This document shows positions 16,377-27,045 of a stretch of 34,566 nucleotides of DNA, piece after piece. Made by a program: the position numbers and the translations under genes. The stretch lies in contig JADHNH010000030.1 in NCBI GenBank assembly GCA_016779605.1, positions 1-34,566 on the forward strand, read 5' to 3'. Source of the stretch: Nevskia sp. Its GTDB lineage: Bacteria; Pseudomonadota; Gammaproteobacteria; Nevskiales; Nevskiaceae. A model generated the notes under the pieces. The model ran no database searches. It saw only the letters and a program-made list of their open reading frames with translations, and was not told where the DNA came from. The stretch's first letter is position 1, and the number at the start of each line of letters is the position of its first letter.

Positions 16377-16964
16377 TCAGCGCTTGAAGATTTCGATCTC
16401 GCCGGCCACTCCTGCAGCGGCAGAGCGGGCGTTGTCGAACCAGTGGCTGTCGATTTCGATTTGCGTTATGACCCGGTCTTTTTCCTGTGCGTCCGCGAAC
16501 GTCGTCCGCCCGGCCCGCATCCGGATCGTCGGCAGCGAAAGGATTCCCGCGGCAATTCCGGACCGGATCCACCGCAAGTCCTTCACGTCGCCGCGTGCAT
16601 ACTTCGAAATGGCGGCATCGTTGGGGTCGAGAAACCAGGCGCGGCAAGCGCCCTGTTCAAGCATGATCAGGCGATCGCGCCAGCCGTCGGGAAGCGTGGG
16701 CAAAGCGGGGGAAACGGCGTCGAGGAAGATGCCGGTCGACTGATGATGTCGGCTGTCCTCACCAAGCTCCTTGACCAGATCGAAAATCCGGCCCGGATCG
16801 TCCCTGGTATAGCAGTCGACGTCGACCGACATCACCATGTCGTCCGGCAGACGCGTGCTCCCGGCAAAGGCCAGTGCGGCATTGCTGCCGATCACGACAT
16901 AGTCGCTGTGGCCGCAAATCCGCCTGGCTTCCGCAAGGAGCCGGAACAACTCATCGAGCTTCAC
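16377..16964 (-). CDS. DUF6036-type nucleotidyltransferase, probable toxin
   Basis: The 195-residue product begins VKLDELFRLLAEARRICGHSDYVVIGSNAALAF and continues SVDVDCYTRDDPGRIFDLVKEL, matching the Gly-Ser helix and DxD metal motif of nucleotidyltransferases. The later LPDGWRDRLIM and LDPNDAAISKYARGDVKDLRWI blocks are typical of DUF6036 proteins. Its GTG start overlaps the antitoxin stop (GTGA), so translation is coupled. Nucleotidyltransferases next to antitoxin-like genes act in several toxin-antitoxin systems by adding nucleotides to tRNA or AMP to proteins; the target here is unknown. A longer in-frame reading to 17114 overlaps the antitoxin and is not used. Confidence 0.8.
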   Translation of the reverse strand: MKLDELFRLLAEARRICGHSDYVVIGSNAALAFAGSTRLPDDMVMSVDVDCYTRDDPGRIFDLVKELGEDSRHHQSTGIFLDAVSPALPTLPDGWRDRLIMLEQGACRAWFLDPNDAAISKYARGDVKDLRWIRSGIAAGILSLPTIRMRAGRTTFADAQEKDRVITQIEIDSHWFDNARSAAAGVAGEIEIFKR

Positions 16965-17404
16965 GCATGGGCCCAGGGTGAATTCTGCCGGAGCGCGTTG
17001 CCCCAGCCGTTCAGGTCGGAGCACATCTCGATGGCCAGCTTGCGCGGCGGCAGGCGCAGCAACTGGCGCCAACCCGAGATGAAGTGGCGGCTGCACAGGT
17101 TCTCCGCTTCCCAACGCGCAACGGTCTGCCGCGCCTCGGCGAGCAGGCGCCTGGCTTCCCCGGGAGAATCCAGCATCCGCATGGCGATCCGCTGGTGCTT
17201 GATCAGGCGGTCCTTCTCGATTTCCGCCTGGTGCATGCGGGCCATGCGCCGCTCCATTGAATCCGGCGATGCGCCCAGCTTGTCTGGCCGCGTCAGCACC
17301 GCAACCGGCTTGCCATGGCGGCAGATGGCGACATCCTCCCGGGCCACAACATTCAGGAGCTCGCCCAGGTTCTGCTTCGCTTCGGTGGCGCTTACGCGTT
17401 TCAT
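16961..17404 (-). CDS. Phd/YefM-like antitoxin with a C-terminal extension
   Basis: The 147-residue protein begins with a Phd/YefM DNA-binding module (MKRVSATEAKQNLGELLNVV, CRHGKPVAVLTRPDKL). A helical linker then leads to a C-terminal region (ARRLLAEARQTVARWEAENL, ISGWRQLLRLPPRKLAIEM, ending ALRQNSPW) that I have seen as a stand-alone small protein beside DUF6036 nucleotidyltransferases. Typical Phd proteins are 70-90 residues, so this looks like a fusion of an operator-binding domain to the toxin-neutralising partner. The ATG at 17402-17404 is chosen because the Phd motif starts there. An operator lies just upstream. Confidence 0.8.
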   Translation of the reverse strand: MKRVSATEAKQNLGELLNVVAREDVAICRHGKPVAVLTRPDKLGASPDSMERRMARMHQAEIEKDRLIKHQRIAMRMLDSPGEARRLLAEARQTVARWEAENLCSRHFISGWRQLLRLPPRKLAIEMCSDLNGWGNALRQNSPWAHA

Positions 17405-17423
17405 GTCGGAACAGCGAACAAAG

Positions 17424-17458
17424 TGTCCAAATAGTACCAGATTGGACAAATTGATCAA
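17424..17458 (-). promoter_or_regulatory. Promoter and operator of the toxin-antitoxin pair
   Basis: On the minus strand TTGATC (17453-17458) and TACTAT (17431-17436) are 16 bp apart, with a TGG just before the -10. A perfect 7-bp inverted repeat, TGTCCAA (17424-17430) / TTGGACA (17442-17448), brackets the -10 with an 11-base spacer. An antitoxin dimer bound there would block RNA polymerase, the usual autoregulation of Phd-type operons. This stretch is visibly AT-richer than its surroundings. Confidence 0.65.
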
Positions 17459-17481
17459 AAATCGAAATGCGGGCGTCAGCG

Positions 17482-19311
17482 CTATTCCACCGTCACCGAC
17501 TTGGCCAGGTTGCGCGGCTGGTCCACGTCGGTGCCCTTATGCACGGCGACGTGGTAGGCCAGCAACTGCAGCGGCACGGTGTAGACGATCGGCGCCACCA
17601 GCGGTTCCGCATGCGGCATCTGGATGATGGTGGTGCCGGGGCTTTCCTGCAGGCCGGTGGCGCGGTCGGCAATGACGAACAGGCGGCCGCCGCGGGCACG
17701 CACTACCTGGATGTTGGACTTGAGCTTGTCCAGCAGCTCGTTGTTCGGCGCCACCACCACCACCGGCATGTCCTCGTCGATCAGCGCCAGCGGGCCGTGC
17801 TTGAGCTCGCCGGCGGCGTAGCCTTCGGCGTGGATGTAGGAGATTTCCTTGAGCTTGAGCGCGCCTTCCAGCGCGATCGGGAACATCGGGCCGCGGCCCA
17901 GGAACAGGGTGTGGTGCTTTTCCACGAACAGCTCGGCCAGCTCGCGGATGGCGCCGTCCATCTCCAGCGCCCGCTCCACCGCGCCGGCGGCGGACAGGAG
18001 CTGGCGCACGGCCTCGGCCTCGCGCTCGGCCGATAGGCCGCGGTAGCGGCCCAGCATGGCCGCCACCATCGCCACCGCCAGCAGCTGGGTGGTGAAGGCC
18101 TTGGTGCTGGCCACGCCGATTTCCGGCCCGGCCTGGGTCAGCATGACCAGGTCCGACTCGCGCACCATGGAGCTCTGCGCAGAGTTGCAGATGGTCAGCA
18201 GCGCCAGGTAGCCGGCGCCGCGCGCATGGCGCAGCGCGGCCAGGGTGTCGGCGGTCTCGCCGGACTGCGAAAGGGTCACGAACAGGGTGTCCGGCGGCAC
18301 CGCCACCTCGCGGTAGCGGTATTCGCTGGCCAGCTCCACGCTGCACGGCAGGCCGGCGAGCTGCTCGATCCAGTACTTGCCGACCAGGCCGGCGTGGTAG
18401 CTGGTGCCGCAGGCGACGATGTGCAGGCTCCGCGCCTGCCGCAACAGCTCCGGCGCGCGCAGGCCGAGCGACTCGGGCAGCAGGCGGCCGTTGGCGATGC
18501 GCCCCTGCAGGGTGTTGGCCAGCGCTACCGGCTGCTCGAAGATTTCCTTGAGCATGAAGTGGCGGTACTGGCCTTTTTCCGCCGTCTCCGGGTGCAGGGC
18601 GATGTCGTGGATCTTGCGCTGGCGGCGCTGGCCGTCGGCGCCGAACAGGCTCACCGTGTCGCGGGTGATCTCGGCGATGTCGCCTTCTTCCATGTAGATG
18701 AAGCGCTGCGTCACCGGCAGCAGGGCGGCGACGTCGCTGCCGACGAAGTTTTCGCCCAGGCCCAGGCCGATGACCAGGGGGCTGGCGATGCGCGCGGCGA
18801 CGAAGCGGTCGGGCGCCTGCGCGTCGAATACGACGATGGCGTAGGCGCCGGTGAAGCGCCGCACCGCTTCGCGCACCGCCTCGGCCAGGCCCACGCCGTG
18901 CTTGAGGTTGTCGTGCACCAGGTGGGCGATCACCTCGGTGTCGGTGTCGGAGGCAAACGCGTAGCCCTTGGCCAGCAGCTCGGCCTTGATGATCTCGTAA
19001 TTTTCGATGATGCCGTTGTGGATCACCGCCACGCGGCCTTCGCTCACGTGCGGATGGGCGTTGGCCTCGGTCACGCCGCCGTGGGTGGCCCAGCGCGTGT
19101 GGGCGATGCCGAGCTGCCCCGCCAGCGGCTGGGCGGCTAGCTTCAGCTCGAGCTGCGCCACCTTGCCGACCGAGCGGCGCAGGCCGATCGAACCGTGGTC
19201 CAGCACGGCGATGCCGGCCGAGTCGTAGCCGCGGTATTCCAGGCGCCGCAGCCCCTCCAGCAGGATGGGGGTGATGTTGCGCTGGGCGACGGCGCCGACG
19301 ATTCCGCACAT
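17482..19311 (-). CDS. glmS: Glutamine-fructose-6-phosphate aminotransferase (isomerizing)
   Basis: The 609-residue protein starts MCGIVGAVAQRN, giving the N-terminal catalytic Cys of class II glutamine amidotransferases after Met removal. The glutaminase domain (YRGYDSAGIAV, HTRWATHGGVTE) is followed by two SIS sugar-isomerase domains (VACGTSYHAGLVGKYWIE, SQSGETADTLAAL, GRGPMFPIALEGALKLKEISY) and the C-terminal PRNLAKSVTVE. It makes glucosamine-6-phosphate for peptidoglycan and LPS. Length is normal. It lies downstream of glmU with a heptamer repeat element in the 133-bp gap. No strong ribosome-binding site is visible before the ATG, so translation may depend on that gap. Confidence 0.98.
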   Translation of the reverse strand: MCGIVGAVAQRNITPILLEGLRRLEYRGYDSAGIAVLDHGSIGLRRSVGKVAQLELKLAAQPLAGQLGIAHTRWATHGGVTEANAHPHVSEGRVAVIHNGIIENYEIIKAELLAKGYAFASDTDTEVIAHLVHDNLKHGVGLAEAVREAVRRFTGAYAIVVFDAQAPDRFVAARIASPLVIGLGLGENFVGSDVAALLPVTQRFIYMEEGDIAEITRDTVSLFGADGQRRQRKIHDIALHPETAEKGQYRHFMLKEIFEQPVALANTLQGRIANGRLLPESLGLRAPELLRQARSLHIVACGTSYHAGLVGKYWIEQLAGLPCSVELASEYRYREVAVPPDTLFVTLSQSGETADTLAALRHARGAGYLALLTICNSAQSSMVRESDLVMLTQAGPEIGVASTKAFTTQLLAVAMVAAMLGRYRGLSAEREAEAVRQLLSAAGAVERALEMDGAIRELAELFVEKHHTLFLGRGPMFPIALEGALKLKEISYIHAEGYAAGELKHGPLALIDEDMPVVVVAPNNELLDKLKSNIQVVRARGGRLFVIADRATGLQESPGTTIIQMPHAEPLVAPIVYTVPLQLLAYHVAVHKGTDVDQPRNLAKSVTVE

Positions 19312-19348
19312 GGGTTGAGTTCGCGGTGAAGTTTACTTGGGTGGACCA

Positions 19349-19439
19349 GTTTCCAGTTTCCGGTTTCCGGTTTCCAGTAAAAGCGCCAAGGCCGGCGCAG
19401 GGTTTTTGCTTTTCACTGGAAACTGTTTTTGCTGGAAAC
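19349..19439 (-). repeat. Heptamer inverted-repeat element A (glmU-glmS gap)
   Basis: Four tandem heptamers GTTTCCA/GTTTCCG (19349-19376) are followed by GTAAAAGC (19377-19384), a 32-base loop, and inverted copies TGGAAAC at 19417-19423 and 19433-19439. GCTTTTCAC before the right arm can pair with the core, extending the stem. The right arm ends five bases before the glmU stop and the left arm begins 37 bp before the glmS start. Strand is given as that of transcription through it. Confidence 0.85.
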
Positions 19440-19444
19440 TGCTT

Positions 19445-20818
19445 TTATCTTTTCTTCTTGGGCCGCTTCCAGTTCGGCAGCGTGCGCTGCTCGCGCGCGC
19501 GGCAGATGGTCAGCGCGTCTTCCGGGGCGTCCCTGGCGATGGTGCTGCCGGCGGCGATGTAGGCGCCGCGGCCGATCACCACCGGCGCCACCAGCTGGCT
19601 GTCGGTGCCGATGAAGGCGTCGTCGCCGATGATGGTGGCGTGCTTGTTGGCGCCGTCGTAGTTGCAGGTGATCACGCCGGCGCCGATGTTGACGCGTTCG
19701 CCCACCGTGGCGTCGCCGACATAGGCCAGGTGGTTGGCCTTGGCGCCGCTGCCGAGCGTGCTCTTCTTGATCTCCACGAAGTTGCCGATGTGCACCGCGT
19801 CGCCGAGCTGGGCGTCGGGCCGCAGACGCGCGAACGGGCCGATGCGGCAGTCGCGGCCGGCTTCCGCCGAGTCCAGCACCGAGTGCGCCTCCACCCGCGT
19901 GCCCGCGCCGAGCTTGACGTTGCGCAGCACGCAGTAGGGGCCGAGGCTGACGCCTTCGCCCAGCTCCACCTCGCCTTCCAGCACGCAGCCCACGTCGATG
20001 TGCACGTCGCGGCCGAAGCGCAGCGTGCCGCGCAGGTCGAAGCGCGCCGGGTCCGCCAGGGCGATGCCGTCGCGCATGAGCTGGGCGGCCTGGGCGAGCT
20101 GGAAGCGCCGCTCCACGTGGGCCAGCTGCGCGCGGTCGTTCACGCCCTCGATCTCGTCGATGCTGGCCGGCGCCACCGTGCGGATCTCGATGCCGTCGCG
20201 CGCGGCCATGCCGACGATGTCGGTCAGGTAATACTCGCCCTTGGCGTTGTCGTTGCGCAGGTGCGACAGCCAGCGCTTCAGCCGCCGCGCCGGCGCGGCG
20301 ATCAGGCCGGTGTTGATCTCGTCGATCGCGCGCTGCTCCGGGCTGGCGTCCTTTTCCTCGACGATGCCGCAGACGCGGCCGGTGCCGTCTCGCAGGATGC
20401 GGCCGTAGCCGAACGGATCAGGCAGGCGCGCGGTGACCAGCGCCAGGCCGTCGCGCGCGGCCTGCGCCACCTGCCGGATGGTTTCGGCGCGCACCAGCGG
20501 CACGTCGCCGTACAGCACCATGACCAGCGCGCCGTCCGGCACCTGCGGCAGCGCCTGCTGCACCGCGTGGCCGGTGCCGAGCTGCTGCTCCTGCACCACC
20601 GTCACCACGTCTTCGTAGCCGGCCGCCTGCAGCCAGTCGCGCACGCGGCCGGCGCCGTGGCCCAGCACGACGTGGTTGACCGCGGCCTGCGCCGCGCGCG
20701 TGGCGGCCAGCACGCGGCCCAGCATGGGCATGCCGGCCACCGGGTGCAGCACCTTGGGCAATGCCGACTTCATCCGCGTGCCCTGGCCCGCGGCGAGAAT
20801 GATGGCGTGAAGCTGCAT
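19445..20818 (-). CDS. glmU: Bifunctional GlmU: UDP-GlcNAc pyrophosphorylase / GlcN-1-P acetyltransferase
   Basis: The 457-residue protein has the N-terminal pyrophosphorylase signature LHAIILAAGQGTRMKSALPKVLHPVAG, the QEQQLGTGHAV and YGDVPL motifs, and from about residue 250 a left-handed beta-helix of hexapeptide repeats with the acetyltransferase motifs (IGPFARLRP, VEIKKSTLGSGAKANHLAYVGD, GAGVITCNYDG). It makes UDP-N-acetylglucosamine from GlcN-1-P, the second branch after GlmS. The ATG at 20818 begins exactly at the conserved N-terminus; AAGGG lies upstream. It follows atpC after a 383-bp gap filled with repeats and precedes glmS. Confidence 0.97.
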   Translation of the reverse strand: MQLHAIILAAGQGTRMKSALPKVLHPVAGMPMLGRVLAATRAAQAAVNHVVLGHGAGRVRDWLQAAGYEDVVTVVQEQQLGTGHAVQQALPQVPDGALVMVLYGDVPLVRAETIRQVAQAARDGLALVTARLPDPFGYGRILRDGTGRVCGIVEEKDASPEQRAIDEINTGLIAAPARRLKRWLSHLRNDNAKGEYYLTDIVGMAARDGIEIRTVAPASIDEIEGVNDRAQLAHVERRFQLAQAAQLMRDGIALADPARFDLRGTLRFGRDVHIDVGCVLEGEVELGEGVSLGPYCVLRNVKLGAGTRVEAHSVLDSAEAGRDCRIGPFARLRPDAQLGDAVHIGNFVEIKKSTLGSGAKANHLAYVGDATVGERVNIGAGVITCNYDGANKHATIIGDDAFIGTDSQLVAPVVIGRGAYIAAGSTIARDAPEDALTICRAREQRTLPNWKRPKKKR

Positions 20819-20929
20819 GGGGAGCCCTTGCGCGTCCGGTTCCTGCGCCCATGATAGGGGCCGGCGCGAAATTCCGCGCGGCGGGCGGGAATTGGCGGGC
20901 ATCTGGCAGGAATCGAACGACTTTAGTAT

Positions 20930-20952
20930 CCCCTCTCCCGCCGGGAAAGGGG
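20930..20952. repeat. Stem-loop flanking the 134-bp repeat, left side
   Basis: CCCCTCTCCC pairs with GGGAAAGGGG (one mismatch) across a 3-base loop. It resembles the CTCTCCC...GGGAGAG palindrome on the other side of the same repeat at 21156-21177. The sequence from 20819 to 20929 holds nothing recognisable beyond a possible glmU -10 (TATCAT) near 20850. Confidence 0.55.
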
Positions 20953-20955
20953 TGG

Positions 20956-21089
20956 GGGTGAGGGGCCGTGCTTAGGCGATGACTCAATGTCATCGCCTGC
21001 GGCCCCGAACGCCCGGCCAAGGATGGCCGGGCCGGGCGTGCCGGCGATTGCGCGGCCTCGCCAGGGACGGCTGTGCCGAACATACAAGG
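20956..21089 (+). repeat. 134-bp dispersed repeat, copy 1 (atpC-glmU gap)
   Basis: The element starts GGGTGAGGGG and contains two perfect hairpins: GGCGATGAC / GTCATCGCC with a 5-base loop (20975-20997) and GCCCGGCC / GGCCGGGC with a 6-base loop (21011-21032). An inverted second copy of the same length lies at 30787-30920, differing at about ten positions with no indels by hand alignment. No open reading frame in it is credible. The size and hairpins suggest a REP-like or MITE-like non-autonomous element. Confidence 0.85.
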
Positions 21090-21155
21090 GGCAGCCGGTT
21101 CGACAAGGCGAAGGGCTTCGTCGATGCGCCGCCCCTCACTCGCGCCTGCGGCGCG

Positions 21156-21177
21156 GCCTCTCCCTTAAGGGAGAGGC
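21156..21177. repeat. Perfect 22-bp palindrome between repeat copy 1 and atpC
   Basis: The core CTCTCCCTTAAGGGAGAG with two further pairs on each side is a perfect palindrome, 24 bp past the atpC stop in the direction of transcription. It may act as a terminator-like or REP-like structure. With the stem-loop at 20930-20952 and the pair GTGAGGGGC (20958-20966) / GCCCCTCAC (21131-21139) it frames the 134-bp repeat symmetrically. Confidence 0.7.
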
Positions 21178-21201
21178 AAGCTAAGCCAAACTCCGCGACG
21201 C

Positions 21202-21621
21202 TTAGTGCGTGCCCTTCTTGATCTTCTGCAGGAACTGCACCAGCGCGGCGGCCTGGATCAGCTCGGCCTGGGCGCGGGCGATGTCGAGGTCGCTCTTGGC
21301 GTTGGCCATCATGTCCTCGGCGCGCTGGCGCGCCTCGGCGGCCTTGGCGTCGTCGACGTCCTTGGCGCGCACGGCGGTGTCGGCCAGCACGGTGACCAGG
21401 TGCGGCTGCACTTCGAGGATGCCGCCGCTGACGAAGAACGCCTGCTCGCCGCCGTCTTCCTCGCGCACCCGCACCGCGCCGGGCTTGAGCCGCGTCAGCA
21501 GGGGCGCGTGGCGCGGCGCGATGCCGACCTCGCCTTCCTCGGCCGGGGCGAACACCATGGCCGCCTCGCCCTGGTGAATCTGGCCTTCGGCACTGACGAT
21601 GTCGATGTGGATGGATGCCAT
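21202..21621 (-). CDS. atpC: F1Fo ATP synthase subunit epsilon
   Basis: The 139-residue protein shows the beta-sandwich domain of epsilon ([49 protein letters not shown]) and the C-terminal two-helix region ([17 protein letters not shown]...[22 protein letters not shown]) that regulates the enzyme. It sits in the F1 central stalk. GGAG is about seven bases before the start. It is the last gene of the atp operon, separated from atpD by heptamer element B. Confidence 0.96.
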   Translation of the reverse strand: MASIHIDIVSAEGQIHQGEAAMVFAPAEEGEVGIAPRHAPLLTRLKPGAVRVREEDGGEQAFFVSGGILEVQPHLVTVLADTAVRAKDVDDAKAAEARQRAEDMMANAKSDLDIARAQAELIQAAALVQFLQKIKKGTH

Positions 21622-21657
21622 GTCTTGCTCCGGGGATCAGGGTGCTCGCTTGAAGAC

Positions 21658-21733
21658 GGGAATCGGGAATGGAGAATCGGGAATCGTAAAAGCCGGAATA
21701 TGAACGATTCCCGATTCCCGTCTGCCGATTCCC
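21658..21733 (-). repeat. Heptamer inverted-repeat element B (atpD-atpC gap)
   Basis: Four tandem heptamers GGGAATC, GGGAATG, GAGAATC, GGGAATC (21658-21685) are followed by GTAAAAGC (21686-21693), a 12-base loop and inverted copies GATTCCC at 21706-21712, 21713-21719 and 21727-21733. The right arm ends six bases before the atpD stop; the left arm starts 36 bp before the atpC start. Architecture and core match elements A and D though the heptamer differs. Confidence 0.87.
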
Positions 21734-21739
21734 GGCTGT

Positions 21740-23182
<1,443 letters not shown>

Positions 23183-23830
23183 TCAGGTGCTCATCTGCGG
23201 GACGGGCTTGCCGTCGGCCGGACAGTCGTCGCGGCGCTTGTCGCAGAGGCTCACCGAGCTGAAGTAATCGTCCCAGCGTCGCGCTTCCTCCGCGGAAAAC
23301 TGCTCCGCGGCGGCGCACGGGTACGCCTTGACGTAATTGACCACGAACAGCGAATCGTTGCCGCCCAGCGCCTTGGTGACGAACGTGCGGCACAGGCCGT
23401 CGCGCTTATCGCGCTCGCAGTAGCGGTGCTGGGTCTGGCTGCGGTAGCCGCTTTCCACGGCGTCCTGCGCCGGCGCGACCACCTGCCGGGTGCACAGCCG
23501 GCCCCACTGCTGCACCACCGCCTGCAGGTAGCGCTGCGGCGGCGTGTGGTCGTGGATCTGCGTCATCGCCGCCAGCTGCTCGGAGCGCTGCCCCGGCGCC
23601 GGCTGCATCGGCGCCATCAGCGCCACCCGGCTGCGCTTTTCGCCCTCCTGGAAAGTCCGTGTCTGTACCACCCGCCAGCCCGGCGGCACGTCGAACAGCA
23701 GCTGCTCGCCCTGGAACGCACCCGGCTTGTCCGCCGGCGGCGCAGCAGCAGCGCCCGCGTCGGCCTGCGCGGCGGCGCCCAGCAGGGCCGAGGCGGCGGC
23801 GAGGACGGCGCTGGCGAGGGCTCGGCGCAC
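23183..23830 (-). CDS. Secreted six-cysteine protein inserted in the atp operon
   Basis: This 215-residue protein has a signal peptide (MRRALASAVLAAASALLGAA, cleavage after AQA) and a mature domain with six cysteines (LCTRQ, YCERD, LCRTF, PCAAA, LCDKR, DDCPA), enough for three disulfides in the periplasm. The pattern GEQLLFDVPPGWRVV suggests a ligand-binding or lipocalin-like start, but I do not recognise the family. Its GTG start is one base after the atpG stop, so translation is probably coupled, and atpD follows 45 bp later. Nothing in the sequence ties it to ATP synthesis. Confidence 0.8.
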   Translation of the reverse strand: MRRALASAVLAAASALLGAAAQADAGAAAAPPADKPGAFQGEQLLFDVPPGWRVVQTRTFQEGEKRSRVALMAPMQPAPGQRSEQLAAMTQIHDHTPPQRYLQAVVQQWGRLCTRQVVAPAQDAVESGYRSQTQHRYCERDKRDGLCRTFVTKALGGNDSLFVVNYVKAYPCAAAEQFSAEEARRWDDYFSSVSLCDKRRDDCPADGKPVPQMST

Positions 23831-23831
23831 G

Positions 23832-24737
23832 TCAGACCGCGGCCGCGCCGCCGACGATTTCCGCCAGCTCCTTGGTGATGCTGGCCTGGCGGGCCTTGTT
23901 GTAGGCGAGTTGCAGGCTGCTGATGATCTTGCCGGCGTTGTCCGAGGCGGCCTTCATGGCCACCATGCGCGCCGACTGCTCGCAGGCCGCGTTTTCCACC
24001 ACCGCCTGGTAGACCTGCGACTCGATGTAGCGCAGCAGCACCGCGTCGAGCAGCTCCACCGGGTCCGGCTCGTAGATGTAGTCCCAGGGGTGCGAACCCC
24101 GCTTGAGTCCCGGCGCGGCGGACGCCGGGCCTTCATCCGCAGCCGCCTGCTCCAGGTGCGCGGCCAGCGGCAGCAGCGGCAGCACCGTGGGCTTCTGCGT
24201 CATGGTGTTGACGAACTGGTTGGACACCAGCATCACGCGGTCCACCTCGCCGCTGCGGAAGGCGTCGGCCGCCACCTTGATCCCGCCCACCAGCTGTTCC
24301 AGGTGCGGGCGGTCGCCCAGGTGCGCGGCCTGCGCCAGCACCTTGCCGCCGACGCGCTTGAAGAAGGTCGCCGCCTTGTTGCCGAACACCACGAAGTCGG
24401 CCTCCACGCCCTGATCGCGGAACTCGCGCACGCTGCGCACGACGGTGCGGAACAGGTTCATGTTCAGGCCGCCGCAGAGGCCGCGGTCGGTGGACACCAC
24501 GATGAACAGCACGCGCTTGGGCGGGCTCACCCGCGTGAACGGATGCTTGTATTCGGGGTTGGCCTGGGCGATGTGGCCGACCGTGCGGCGGATCTTCTGC
24601 GCGTACGGCCGGGCGGCGTGCATCCGCTCCTGCGCCTTGCGCATCTTCGACATCGCCACCTTTTCCATCGCGCGCGTGATCTTCTGCGTGTTCTTCACGC
24701 TCTTGATCTTGCTGCGGATCTCTTTTGCGCCGGCCAT
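23832..24737 (-). CDS. atpG: F1Fo ATP synthase subunit gamma
   Basis: The 301-residue protein has both terminal coiled-coil helices of gamma ([35 protein letters not shown] and [20 protein letters not shown]...[20 protein letters not shown]) and the central [13 protein letters not shown] motif. It is the rotating central stalk. It is about 14 residues longer than E. coli gamma because of an Ala/Gly-rich insertion ([15 protein letters not shown]) before WDYIYEPDP. Heptamer element C fills the gap between atpA and this gene; the start is 11 bp from that element. Confidence 0.97.
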   Translation of the reverse strand: MAGAKEIRSKIKSVKNTQKITRAMEKVAMSKMRKAQERMHAARPYAQKIRRTVGHIAQANPEYKHPFTRVSPPKRVLFIVVSTDRGLCGGLNMNLFRTVVRSVREFRDQGVEADFVVFGNKAATFFKRVGGKVLAQAAHLGDRPHLEQLVGGIKVAADAFRSGEVDRVMLVSNQFVNTMTQKPTVLPLLPLAAHLEQAAADEGPASAAPGLKRGSHPWDYIYEPDPVELLDAVLLRYIESQVYQAVVENAACEQSARMVAMKAASDNAGKIISSLQLAYNKARQASITKELAEIVGGAAAV

Positions 24738-24748
24738 TGCTTACGTCC

Positions 24749-24886
24749 GTGAGGCGGGAGGCGGGAGGCGGGAGGCGTTGCCGCACCCGGACTCCAGGTT
24801 TACCCGCGTTCCAATGCTCTGTTTCATCTTCAAGTGCGATGCCGGTCGGCCTTCGACGCTGTTGCGCCTCTCGCCTCCCGCCTCCC
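24749..24886 (-). repeat. Heptamer inverted-repeat element C (atpA-atpG gap)
   Basis: Four tandem heptamers GTGAGGC, GGGAGGC, GGGAGGC, GGGAGGC (24749-24776) are followed by GTTGCCGC in the place of the GTAAAAGC core, then an 81-base loop, then inverted copies GCCTCTC, GCCTCCC, GCCTCCC (24866-24886). The right arm ends two bases before the atpA stop codon and the left arm begins 11 bp before the atpG start. The longer loop and altered core distinguish it from A, B and D. Confidence 0.83.
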
Positions 24887-24888
24887 GG

Positions 24889-26442
<1,554 letters not shown>

Positions 26443-26492
26443 GTGTTTTAATCCTGGTTGCTACTGTTCAGCGGGGCGCTGCGCGCCCCGTA

Positions 26493-27035
26493 CTAGGATG
26501 ATGGGTTCAGCAGCGCCTGGCGCAGGTGCGCGAGTTCGCCGGCCACCGAGCCGTCGATGACGAGGTCGCCGGCGCGGATCACCGCCCCGCCGACCAGCGC
26601 CGGATCGGTGTTCCAGGTCACGTCGACCTCGCGCGCCAGCCGCTGGCGCACGCCCTGCACCAGCTTCTGCCGCAGTGCCTCGTCCAGCGGCGCGGCGGTG
26701 GTGATGCCCACCTCCACGCGGCGCTCGGCCGCCATGCGCAGCGCTTCGAATTCCCTGGCGATCTCCGGCAGCAGCGGCACGCGGTTGTTGGTCGCCACCA
26801 GCCGCACCAGGTTGCGCGCCTGCGCGTCGAGCTGCCCGCCGAGCGAAGCGGCCAGCGCCTCGCCGACGTCGCTGCGCGACAGCCGCGGATCGGCCAGCAG
26901 CGCGGCGATGCCGGGCTCGGCCACCGCGGCGGCCAGCGCCTGGAGCATCTGCGACCACGCCGGCAGCGCACGGCTTTCCTGCGCCAGTTCGAATACCGCC
27001 CTGGCGTAGGGACGCGCCAGCGTCGAGAGTTCCAT
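26493..27035 (-). CDS. atpH: F1Fo ATP synthase subunit delta
   Basis: The 180-residue protein begins MELSTLARPYARAVFELAQ and ends VIRAGDLVIDGSVAGELAHLRQAL, both conserved in the OSCP/delta family that connects F1 to the peripheral stalk. An in-frame reading to 27200 runs into atpF and is not used; the ATG at 27033-27035 has AGGA about eight bases upstream. It starts 10 bp after the atpF stop. Confidence 0.96.
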   Translation of the reverse strand: MELSTLARPYARAVFELAQESRALPAWSQMLQALAAAVAEPGIAALLADPRLSRSDVGEALAASLGGQLDAQARNLVRLVATNNRVPLLPEIAREFEALRMAAERRVEVGITTAAPLDEALRQKLVQGVRQRLAREVDVTWNTDPALVGGAVIRAGDLVIDGSVAGELAHLRQALLNPSS

Positions 27036-27045
27036 GGCGGGCGTC

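Noticed and set aside
20895..20923. A tRNA 3'-end-like string (TTCGATTCCTGCC on the minus strand) upstream of glmU.
   Set aside because: The T-stem does not pair properly and no acceptor, D or anticodon arms can be built around it; chance similarity.
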